Origin: Omphiscola glabra
Taxonomy: Eukaryota; Mollusca; Gastropoda; Lymnaeidae
Direction: 5' to 3'
NCBI GenBank assembly: GCA_964017045.1
Contig: OZ024807.1
Coordinates: forward strand, 11,043,893 to 11,107,892
Length of the DNA: 64,000 bases
How positions within the stretch are numbered: position 1 is the first letter of the stretch; every line of letters starts with the position of its first letter. The position numbers and the translations under genes were made by a program. Under the pieces are notes generated by a model, which was not told where the DNA came from, searched no databases, and saw only the letters and a list, made by a program, of their open reading frames with translations. This document shows, piece by piece, positions 54,356 through 64,000 of the stretch.

Positions 54356-57114
54356 ATGGCTTCGATATCAAACATTGCTGTGCTTGTCATCATCTTCGTC
54401 CAAATTAGCTTTTGCGTACGTAAGACTGTCTCACTAGACGTACACAAAAGACATCCCAGGAATGCACAGGACCGCAAGTGTACAGAAATCAGGAACGGAA
54501 AAGAAATTTGGTCCTTCAATAAAAAGAAACGGATTCATCGTTTTGATAATGTCAAAGAAAGACATCTTACGCTAGAACCTTTTGCAGAGATAAGACAAAG
54601 GAGTGAAGAGAAAAAGACTTTTACATTTCCTATAGAAATATCCCCGTGTTCAACTACTTAAAACTACTATGAGGTATCACAGGACTGTTCCTACAGTGAA
54701 ATTAGTTATGTGAATTCTTCATGGTTTGAATCAAATGCTACAAGCCTTCTGCTGGACTTTAATTTAATTTCTGTCTTAACTAACGGAACATTCTCTCAAC
54801 TTCACCGTCTTCGTACCTTAAGCATATCAAACAATAAGTTGGACAGACTTTACGATGACGCATTTCTTGGGTTGGAGAGTTTGGAAGTTTTAAATTTAGA
54901 ACACAATAACCTAATTCCCCAAAAATGTTTTAAGTTGAATATCTTCTCATCACTAATGAATCTAAGATCTCTCCTGCTCGTCCAGGAACTAAGTCTTCGA
55001 GACGCAAGATATCCGGACGTGAGGCGTTTGACCAATCTGACCACTCTTTCGATTGACACCATTGATCAGATGGTCTCATTTGGTGAAGAGTTTAGAGAGC
55101 TAAAACTATTGTCCAGCTTAACGCTGTCCGGCTCCGCCAAAGTCATTAGCAATCAAAGTTTCGTAAATGTTCCTTACCTTATAGAACTGAGACTTATAAA
55201 TCTACAAGAGTTGACAGAAATAGACACGCAAGTCTTCGTCCACATAAAACATTTTAACAGTCTCGAGATAAATAAAAGCCCAATCGGAGTGAAAATGGCG
55301 ATGGGTGCTTTAGAACCGCTCAAGAAGACGAACATGACATATAGTCTTTAGGAAATTATCGTTTAGCCCTCGGGACACATCTCCGAGCTTGATAAGTCAA
55401 GATGGAATTCTAGATCGAAAGAAAACGAAGTATTTACTTGAAATCTGTGTCAGTGAATTCAGCCTAACACATTCTAATATTTACGTTGTAACTTTTGACG
55501 CTTTAGTCAGTGAAACCTGGCACGCGTGCCTGAAGCTCATTGATTTGTCGTCCAATCCTCTGACGGGAACATTTATGGCATTGGGGAGGGCGTTGACCAT
55601 GAGAAATTTAGAGGTGCTTTTTATTCGGGAATGTAAGGGAACGCGGACGAGTACGAGCCTTATTCCGGACAAGTTAACACGAACGGAAAGTGAATTACAA
55701 TCAAACGTGTACAGAAGTGGAAACTTGAAGACATATCACAACGATGCTGGTGACGACAGAGTTAAAAACTACAACATTAACATTGGAGGAATTATTTATT
55801 ATATCTCAGCATCCTTGCAATATATTGACTTCGGAAACTGTTTTGGTAGATTTCCTATGGACAAAGCAGCAACAGTTCTTGGTGCGCAAAATGTTGTTTA
55901 CCTGGATATTTCACACGATGGATGTCAAATATTTACAGGAACAATTAACGGATTTTCTGGATTGAAAAAAAGGAATTCTATCAGGAAATGACCTGGGAAA
56001 TGTGTCCTCAACATTTTTCGATACCTTCTTAAGTCTGGAGTATTTAGACTTGTCTGAAACGAACTTAAATTCTGATTTTATTAGTGTCGGCAGCGAAAGG
56101 ATGTTTAAGGAGCTTTCAAACCTTAAGACATTAAGTCTCGAGAGAAACTCATTATCGTTACTGTCACCAAACACCTTCTCACCCAACCGCAACATCTCCC
56201 ACCTTCTTCTTTCCGGGAACCGTTTCAGTCGCGTTCCTTTCAACCTCAAAATCACAAAAGAACTTCAATTTCTAGACCTTCATAACAACGCCATAGTCTC
56301 CCTTGACCGGGAGACGACAGATGACCTCGACCTTTTAGCAGGAAATTTGGGCGGCTTTAAGCTCATGCTTGGAGGAAACGTTATGTTGTGCGTCTGCGAA
56401 AATTTTCGTTTTCTGTACTGGCTGGCGCACACCAAAGTTAGTCTCGACCGTGATGGCAATTTCAGCTGTTTGAATAATGATGGGCTTTTGTCCTCTGCTT
56501 CGGTGTTTGCAGATCCTGTTGCCACATGGCGGCAGTGTTCGGGTCAGTTCTATTTCATTGTGTCCATTTTCCTCTCCTGCACAATGATCATCGGATTTTT
56601 GACCACATTTGTCATTACAAGAAATAAAATGTTAATTCTCTCCAGCTTGCTCCAGATCTTCACGAAATACAAGGTTCTTAAATCAAAAGATTATAAGATC
56701 GGGGTGTTCATTGGATATGCCGACCACGATTACGTTTTTGCGTGTACAGATTTACAACAATATATAGAAAACACGCTTGGATTAACCACTTACCTTCAAG
56801 ACCGAGACCTCCTTCTGACATTCGATATGGCACAGGGGATCGTGGGGGCCATCAACTCGAGTTGGAGGATTCTTCTAGTGGTCAACAGAACGTTTCTCAA
56901 CGATGATCACTGGTCATTATTTACGATAAAGTCAGCTATTTACGCCCTGACACCGGCCAATCCTGACCGGGTTGTGGTTCTTGTGGATAAGCAACTGCTT
57001 ACGGCACTCCCTGGTGATCTGCTGAGTTCTGTGCCAGAGGACAACATCATCCCTGTTTCCAAATGGGTTATGACGTATAGACTTAAAGAGATGTTGAGGA
57101 CAAGGCTCCTATAA
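54356..57114 (+). pseudogene. Toll-like receptor, copy D, broken by one nonsense codon and two frameshifts
   Basis: The ATG at 54356 is followed by a normal signal peptide and spacer (RQRSEEKKTFTFPIEIS). TAA at 54659-54661 replaces the tyrosine codon that follows CSTT in B and C. A frame change at about 55340 (one base where the paralogues have a codon) breaks the LRR array. A second, at an A7 run at about 55965-55971, breaks it again. The frame then stays open from 56002 to 57114 through the last LRRs, LRRCT, membrane span and TIR, with RDLLLT in box 2 as in the other copies. The second shift lies in a homopolymer and could be a sequencing error; the nonsense codon and first shift do not. 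Reading around the lesions, length would be about 918 residues. Either a young pseudogene or source of a truncated membrane-TIR product. Confidence 0.9.
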
Positions 57115-57171
57115 GAATTTATTGTAAAAGCGTATTACAATTAAAATATAGAACAAACTCCTGTGCCAATA

Positions 57172-58105
57172 TTTCTTTAGAAGCGGCTCGCCAGCATAGT
57201 GTTAGCTCTCTACATTCCAATTTGTTTAGAAGCGGCTCGTTAGCAAAGTGTTAGCTCTCTATCTACGAATTTCTCTAGAAGCGGCTCATCAGCATAGTGT
57301 TAGCTCTCTATATACCAATTTCTTTAGAAGCGACTCGCCTGAAAAGCATTAGTTCTCTATCTACGAATTTCTCTAGAAGCGGCTCCCCAGCATATTGTTA
57401 GCTCTCCATCAACCAATTTCTTTAGAACCGGCTCGCCTGCAAAGCATTAGCTCTCTATCTCCGAATTTCTCTAGAAGCGGCTCACCAGCATAGTGTTAGC
57501 TCTCTATATACCAATTTCTTTAGAAGCGGCTCGCCAGCAAAGTGTTAGCTCTCTATCTACCAATTTCTTTAGAAGCGGCTCGCCTGCAAAGCATTAGCTC
57601 TTTATCTACGAATTTCTCTAGAAGCGGCTCACCAGCATAGTGTTAGCTCTCTATATACCAATTTCGTTAGAAGCGGCTCGCCATCAAAGTGTTAGCTCTC
57701 TATCTACCAATTTCTTTAGAAGCGGCTCGCCTGCAAAGCATTAGCTCTCTATCTACGAATTTCTGTAGAAGCGGCTCGCCAGCATAGTGTTAGCTCTCTA
57801 TCTACCAATTTCTTTAGAAGTGGCTCGCCAGCAAAGCATTAGCTATCTATCTACCAATTTCTTTAGAAGCGGCTCGCCAACATAGTGTTAGCTCTCTATC
57901 TACCAATTTCTTTAGAAGCGGCTCGCCAGCAAAGCGTAATTCTCTATCTACCAGTTTCTTTAGAAGTGGCTCGCCAGCAAAGCATTAGCTCTCTATCTAC
58001 CAATTTCTTTAGAAGTGTCTCGCCAGCAAAGCATTAGCTCTCTATCTACCAATTTCTTTAGAAGTGTCTCGCCAGCAAAGCATTAGCTCTCCATCTACCA
58101 AATTT
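57172..58105 (+). repeat. 49-bp satellite, about 19 copies, downstream of copy D
   Basis: Unit TTTCTTTAGAAGCGGCTCGC plus CAGCATAGTGTTAGCTCTCT plus ATCTACCAA. Two variant types alternate in the left two-thirds (CAGCATAGTGTTAG and CTGCAAAGCATTAG, paired with ACCAAT and ACGAAT), which makes a 98-bp dimer. The right end is monomeric. It begins within 60 bases of the D stop, where A-C carry ordinary 3' flank and the MITE. Confidence 0.95.
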
Positions 58106-60110
58106 TTTTGAAAAAACATTCATTCAAATATCCTTCTTTAAAAAAAAAATATATTTTCACGAGCCAATGTACCCGGCGTTGTTCGGCACTGCTAATGTGT
58201 ATCAGAGAACTTGTAAAGTTAGGGCCCTTTAAAAACATTTCTGTAAAGTGCCAAAGAAAAAAAGCCATATTTATAATTCTATTGTAGAATGTTTAATACT
58301 TTTCTGTGTAATTTTCCATTAAATTTAAAGCAGTGACCTTTTAAAACCACACACGATTAAAGACCAATCTAAATTTTTTAAAGTTATCTTAATAAAAATT
58401 AGTATTCACCAATGCTAAGGCTAAGTCCGTTTGACACTTAAATTACAAGAGTATCCGCGACTGGAACCCATTCCTGAAAAGGGGCATTTTAGTTATTCGT
58501 AATGTAAGAACCCTATTAAAATTGTTCAGGTAAATATTTAAGTTACATTTTCAGATTTATCAATTTCTAAATTGGGTATAATTTACCCAAGATGATGCTC
58601 TAAACATTTTATTATTTGCGACCCGTTGCCAAAATGACTTTCTTTTAATATTTTTAGTATTTTTGTCTGCATAATCGAAACCTTTTATTGTAACTTGATT
58701 TTATAAATTATCCCATTAAAACTTGTGGTGAAAAACCTAAGATAAAACGTTTTATTTAAAGAAAAAACTTGGGTCCGCTTCCGATAAAAAAAAGAAAGAA
58801 ATGGATATTATTAGTTAAAAATTAACCGATATTTTAATAGGGATTATGAAATTTAAAATTACCAATTTTTTTCCCTGGATTCATAATTCATTTAGAATTT
58901 TGCATTGTAAACTACAACTTCGAAAATTTGCTTTGGCTGTAAGGAAATAAATACTGTAGAGTCTCCTTCACTAACTTTGAAATTTCTAGAAAAATATATT
59001 TAAAAAAAAAAATCTGATTTTATAGCATCTAAGAAAAATAAAAGACACTTATAGAGACATAAAAAGGTAATTTCTATAATGTTAAATCCTTTATGTAACT
59101 ATTTGTAATAAGATGGAAACTTCAAGACACTTATAGAAGATAACTTCGTTCGGCAAGGAAGAAACGTACAGTAAAATATTGAAATCCATGAAACTAAAAT
59201 AAAATTTCCATTATCTTTTAGATCCATTTGACACATGCACAATCTTATTATCATTCTATCATGGAAGAATGTATAACTGTTTGGATCATTTTAGAAAAAA
59301 AAAATCTGATCCAAACAGAGGATATTATTATTATCCGCGCTATATGCCTAACTGGATGCCTGACACTAACACGCTTGGTCATTACATCCTTCAATTCCTC
59401 CTAAAACCCTATGTTGTTACATAAATCAAATGATATTTACAGTCCTTACATACAAGTAAGGAAACGTTTGCGGCACTAACAAACATGCAGAAAAATTACC
59501 ACCTTTTTATGATCATCATTATCATCATTTTCATTATTAAAATTTTTATTTTTATGATAATAATAATTATTATTATTACATTTATTATTATTATTATTAG
59601 TGATGTTAAATATTATCAGCTAATTGGGAAAGTAACGAAGAGCCTGCTAGAATTAGTAGTTTTCAGAAATTTTAGTTTTTTTTTATTAAGGGGAGCGTAT
59701 TTAAGAATGCTTCGGGATTACTCTATTGTGAATTGAAATGGAGCGATGAGATAAACATTATTATTTTTATTTAAAAAAAAAAACACATACACAATTTTTG
59801 TGACTTTTTTTAAAAAACATTTTGAGTGCGTGTGTATGTGTGTGTTGAGGATTTGAACGTAGACGTAGGCAAATGATACCCATTAATCCGCCTTAAGCTG
59901 GGTGGTGACTGGTGGGCCATGTGATGCGTGTGTGGAGGAGGTAGGCATCTAAATTATTTGGCTTCAGCAGTGTTGGGGTGTAGTATTACATTTTGTGCTA
60001 ATGCATCTATCGCGAGGTGAAACAAGAAACCTAAGTCAATGACACGGCTGCGTGCCAGGATCTTTAATCACAACTCACAGATCAAACAACGTGGCTTCTG
60101 TGTATAATAA
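58106..60110. other. Intergenic, no supported gene
   Basis: AT-rich. At 58159-58190 ACGAGCCAATGTACCCGGCG is a reversed, decayed version of the Helitron-like end at 31764. ATT microsatellite at 59508-59600. A near-inverted phrase ATCTGATCCAAACAG at 59304 follows TGTTTGGATCATTTTAG at 59277, a small hairpin. No gene. Confidence 0.4.
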
Positions 60111-60111
60111 A

Positions 60112-60945
60112 CATGGGTTTTAGGGTACAATAAACATGGGTTTTAGGGTACAATAAACACGGGATTTAGGGTACACTAAACATGGGTTTTAGGGTACACT
60201 AAACATGGGTTTTTAGGGTACAATAAACATGGGTTTTAGGGTACAATAAACACGGGTTTTAGGGTACAATAAACACGGGTTTCAGGGTACAATAAACACG
60301 GGTTTTAGGGTACAATAAACACGGGTTTTAGGGTACAATAAACACGGGTTTCAGGGTACAATAAACACGGGTTTTAGGGTACAATAAACACGGGTTTTAG
60401 GGTACAATAAACACGGGTTTTAGTGTACAATAAACACGGGTTTTAGGGTACAATAAACACGAGTTTTAGGGTACAATAAACACGGGTTTTAGGGTACGAT
60501 AAACACGGGTTTTAGGGTACAATAAACACGGGCCTCAGGATACAATACAAATTGTATTCTAGGAGTTCAAATAACACGTTTTTCAGGTTACAATTAACAT
60601 GGGATTTTAGGGGTACAATAAACACGGGTCTCAGGGTACAATAAACACGGGTTTTAGAGTACAATAAACACGTGTTTCAGGGTACAATAAATAGGGGTCT
60701 CAGGATACAATACAAATTGGATTCTAGGGGTACAATTAAGACGGGTCTCATTGTTTAATTAACATGCGATTTTAGAGGTACAATTAACACGGTTCCCAGT
60801 GTACAATAATCACGGGTTTCAGTGTACAATAATCACGGGTTTCAGTGTACAATAATCACTGGTTTTAGTTTACAATAATCACTTATTTCAGAGTACAATA
60901 ATCACGGGTTTCAGGGTACAATAATCACTGGCTACTGTGTACGAT
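60112..60945 (+). repeat. 23-bp minisatellite (ACAATAAACACGGGTTTTAGGGT)
   Basis: About 35 units of ACAATAAACACGGGTTTTAG plus GGT. A homogeneous core (60112-60530) and a diverged right end with longer units. The TTAGGG inside each unit is incidental to the repeat and not telomeric. Confidence 0.95.
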
Positions 60946-61044
60946 GAACACGAGATTGTGGGTATTATAGATGCTACTAAATGAAGGATCGCGTTCAAGT
61001 TGTGTGAAAAAAATAGTGGAACAAGTTATGTGATAATAAATAAC

Positions 61045-61238
61045 CAGACGCGTAGCTAAGGGGGGGAGGCAGGGAGGACAGGCGTCCCTGGGCGCCAGAC
61101 TAGTTAGGGGCGCCAAAATGAGCTTCGATATTATTTTATTGACGAAAGTAATTTGGTTTGAGAGTTGAAAAAAAAGAAAGGGAGGCGCTTTAAAATGAAT
61201 CTTGTCCCCGGGCGCCAAACACTCTAGCCACGCCTCTG
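61045..61238 (-). mobile_element. hAT-type MITE, CAGAGGCGTAGC family, copy 3 (inverted)
   Basis: Ends CAGACGCGTAGCTAAG and CTAGCCACGCCTCTG. Internal GGGCGCCAAAATGAGC, TTGAGAGTTGAAAAAAAAG and CTTGTCCCCGGGCGCCA match copies 1 and 2 in reverse. Flanks TAAATAAC and TAATTAAT match at 6 of 8. 194 bp. Confidence 0.75.
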
Positions 61239-61439
61239 TAATTAATACCCTGCTATTCTATTTCTTTCAACAAAGGTATGCAGAGGCTTGAAGCATAAAG
61301 ACCGGGCAATAAAAATGAGAAAGAGTCGGGTGGGTGCCTTTATCAACAGACAGGACGAATAAAGAAGTAAAAAAGATGAGTGTTTGCAGTTCGACAGTAG
61401 TGTTATTGCTGGAAGTTGGGTTTTCTTTACTTTTGAAAC

Positions 61440-62220
61440 TAGGCAGTATGAAATTTAGTGTCCGAAGCTTGGAAGTTTAAAGCTTAAGAATATAAAGAAT
61501 GGGAAACTAAAGAGTTGGAAACTAAAGAGTCGGAAACTAAAAAGTTGGAAACTAAAGAGTTTGAGACTAAAGAGTTGGAAACTAAAGAATTGAAAACTAA
61601 AGAGTTGGAAATTAGTTGGAAACTTTATAGTTGCAAACTTGGTACTTGAAAAATATGGTATTCACAAATCTAAATATTTGAAATTAGGGAGTAGGAAACA
61701 AAACAGATGTAACAATATCACAGCTTGGGAGTTAGAAACTTGTGATTTGGAAAATTTGGAAGTGGAAACTTGGAAGCTCAACACTTGGGAGTTTTGAAAC
61801 TCTGCATTTAAAAACTAAGCATCTTGAAATGATGTTCTCGGAAAGTTAGCATTTTGATATTTTGGAGTTTAATATTTTGGAGAGCTTTAACCTTAAGCTA
61901 AAGAGCTAGAAATGAGAGATATGAAAACTTTGGGAGTCGAAACCAAGAGTGTTGGAACATAAACAGTTGGCAATTGATGAGTTCGAATCTAGCTCGACAC
62001 TTGAGAGTTTGAAACTTGGTGTTTGGAAACTTGGGATTTGGAAATCTATTTAGTTAAAAACTAAGGAGCTGGAAACTAGACGATCTGTAAATCCGTGATC
62101 GGTTGGAGGTAGGATTCTAAAGAGCTATAATCTAAAGAGGTGTCATCTAAAGCAGTGGACACCAATGAATTGGAAAATAAGGAGTTTGAAACGAAAGAGT
62201 TCGAATATGAAGAGCCGTGT
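61440..62220 (+). repeat. Degenerate 15-bp satellite (GGAAACTAAAGAGTT)
   Basis: A clear core at 61495-61625 of GTTGGAAACTAAAGA units, with looser GAAACTTGGGAGTT-type units to about 62220. Same family as the array at 28072-28740, 33 kb away on the other side of the receptor cluster. Confidence 0.8.
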
Positions 62221-62379
62221 TCGCCTTTGTCCAAAATGTCTGGTTATTTTTTAAAGGTTGATTGATGATATATCTAGACGCACTAGTCAAGGTTTTTGAA
62301 ATAAAAACGTTTTAATAACACTTCAAATGGGAAATAGCTTTGGTATAGGAATCGGTGAAAAAGAGAAGGGTACTCTCCC

Positions 62380-62409
62380 TTGCAAAAAAAAAAAAAAAAA
62401 TGTATCGTG

Positions 62410-62452
<43 letters not shown>
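62380..62452 (+). repeat. Two A-homopolymers (about 17 and 33 bases)
   Basis: Poly-A runs separated by TGTATCGTGCAATGTGT. Length is unreliable in sequencing. The Phe-rich minus-strand frame across them is an artefact. Confidence 0.9.
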
Positions 62453-62455
<3 letters not shown>

Positions 62456-64000
62456 CACTCTTCCTAATTTTAGTTTGGGAAAGGCTCAACAAATACAAAA
62501 GCAATTTAAGTAATCAATAAAACAATTGGGGGTATTTAAATCATCAAATCCATGTTGAAGGTAATCGATTAAAATTGTGCCAGACTATATCATTTGGAAA
62601 AAGCCAGAGGTACAGGCTATTTGACACTCGGACCCGGTTCTAAGTAGTTTCCATTTTTAAGACGTTTGTTCAGTAACTAGTTACATTTGAAAGTAACTTT
62701 TTAAATGCTTTAAAATTGCGTTAAAATTGCCGTTTTGATTGTTAAAACTGAGGCAACCGACCTTGAAACGAATGAATATTATTAGATCAGAGTCAGCCAA
62801 TATTTCAAACTGGATAATTGAGAGTATTTGTTACAAATTTGGTCTAGATTCAACGATCCACCAAGAAGACTTTTTTTTTTTAACCGTTAACACCTAAAAT
62901 AATAAGCAATATACAAATAAGGTTTTGAAATTTGTAAAAAAATAAAACATTTTAGAGTTAATTTTAAAACTTTGACTCGTGTATGATTTAAACGAACAAT
63001 AAAACCAAAGCTGTTCATGTTAATCCTTTATAAAATGTAAGATTGAGCTATAGGGTTGGGCGGAGGGGGGCTTAAAATTTTACAAAACATACATTCAAGT
63101 AAGCATTCAATTTATAAGAATCCCAATTAATGCTCGCCCCAGGGCTCACAACCCCATAGTTTCTCCACGCACCTGATATATATTAATATTCCACTGTTCC
63201 ACCCGCTTTAACACCGGCGATTTATTACACCAACTATTTCTGTAAAACAAAAGAGAATATTAGTCACCAAACGCACTTGTGTTATTTTTAAGAATCTCAA
63301 TTTAGCGCAGTTATGAGGAATTTTTTTTCCTGAAATTAGTGGCGACTGGTAGCGATAAAATTGATTTTAAGGGTTTGGGTTGTGGCTGGGGGCTGAACAT
63401 TTGAAGGAAAAAAAAACGTGTTGTCATTGACAGTGAGTTTATGTGCCAAGTTTCAGCTTGATAGGATGACGGGCAGTGGGTCAATTAGTCGTTCGATGAT
63501 TTTTATCGTATACAAACACACGAACAAAAGCCAAGTTAATATAAAGGAATTAATAATAAATAGGGGACTTATAAATAGGGGACTTATAAATAGGGGACTT
63601 ATAAATAGGGGACTTTTTACGTACTCATTATCCCTAATAACACCTGTTCTAAATCAAATTGATAATGCAATGGATTTTAACAAATAAAATACAACTTAAG
63701 AAGGTGGTGTGACGATATTTAAAGTTTTGTTTTAATGAACACATTAAAATGAGATCCTTTACATTGCTTAGGAAAATATTTAATTTTCCATATTTAAATT
63801 GGTTAAGGATGCCAGAGATAACAGCCTTAAAAAAAAAGATTTTATTTAGCGCACTCCTCCAGTCCCAAGGGGCCTACATAGTTAACGCTATCCACTAGTG
63901 ATAATCTTTAGCTAAACACTCAACCTATAAATAGCTTGTAAAAGTTAGTCCCTTTAAAATCCTTTATATACCGTTGTTATTTATTTGTTCGTGTTCTGTT
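62453..64000. other. Distal flank of the D unit, no supported gene
   Basis: Blocks match the B-unit flank in altered order (62790-62860, 63435-63485, 63850-63960; see the B flank). At 63558-63618 ATAAATAGGGGACTT is repeated four times. The short frame at 63418-63687 spans that repeat and is not considered real. Confidence 0.45.

Noticed and set aside
60112..60945. TTAGGG within each unit, possible interstitial telomere
   Set aside because: It occurs once per 23-bp unit inside unrelated sequence; no tandem TTAGGG.

Overview
This is animal nuclear DNA. It is AT-rich, gene-poor and packed with minisatellites, small hAT-type transposons (MITEs) and decayed retrotransposons. The best-supported genes are four copies of one intronless leucine-rich-repeat / transmembrane / TIR receptor (Toll-like receptor, TLR) family. 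Single-exon TLR families in clusters, SPIN-like hAT elements and GIY-YIG (Penelope-like) relics all fit a lophotrochozoan, most likely a gastropod mollusc. That assignment is an inference; no ribosomal or mitochondrial marker is present.

Layout. 1-5.6 kb: transposon debris (two copies of a CAGAGGCGTAGC MITE, a SPIN-like hAT copy, a hairpin element, a CAGGGCCGGCC MITE). 5.7-7.8 kb: a two-exon gene for an acidic-repeat, multi-pass membrane protein, with a 955-base intron holding a minisatellite and a MITE. 7.9-11.8 kb: three minisatellites. 11.8-12.1 kb (minus): the last exon of a small secreted eight-cysteine peptide, followed by a second SPIN-like copy. 12.6-22.1 kb: minisatellites and AT-rich DNA with no supported gene. 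22.6-57.1 kb: the TLR cluster. Copy A is on the minus strand; copies B, C and the broken copy D are on the plus strand, about 10 kb apart. 57.1-64 kb: D's flank, swollen by 49-bp and 23-bp satellites.

The TLR copies were duplicated with their flanks. A, B and C each have the same hAT-like MITE 125-210 bases beyond the stop codon. All four have related periodic motifs (TGACCTA-TGGATAT or AGGTCA) in the last few hundred bases before the ATG. B and C also share sequence to about 7 kb downstream of their starts. Each receptor has a signal peptide, a long N-terminal spacer, an LRRNT, an LRR solenoid interrupted by a hypervariable loop, a single LRRCT cysteine cluster, one membrane span and a C-terminal TIR domain. 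In all four the TIR BB loop reads RDLLLT where the usual box-2 consensus is RDxxPG. The proline-glycine pair is lost, which may mean altered or absent MyD88-type signalling.

D carries one nonsense codon and two frameshifts in its ectodomain, but its membrane span and TIR remain open. It is either a recent pseudogene or could give a truncated receptor.
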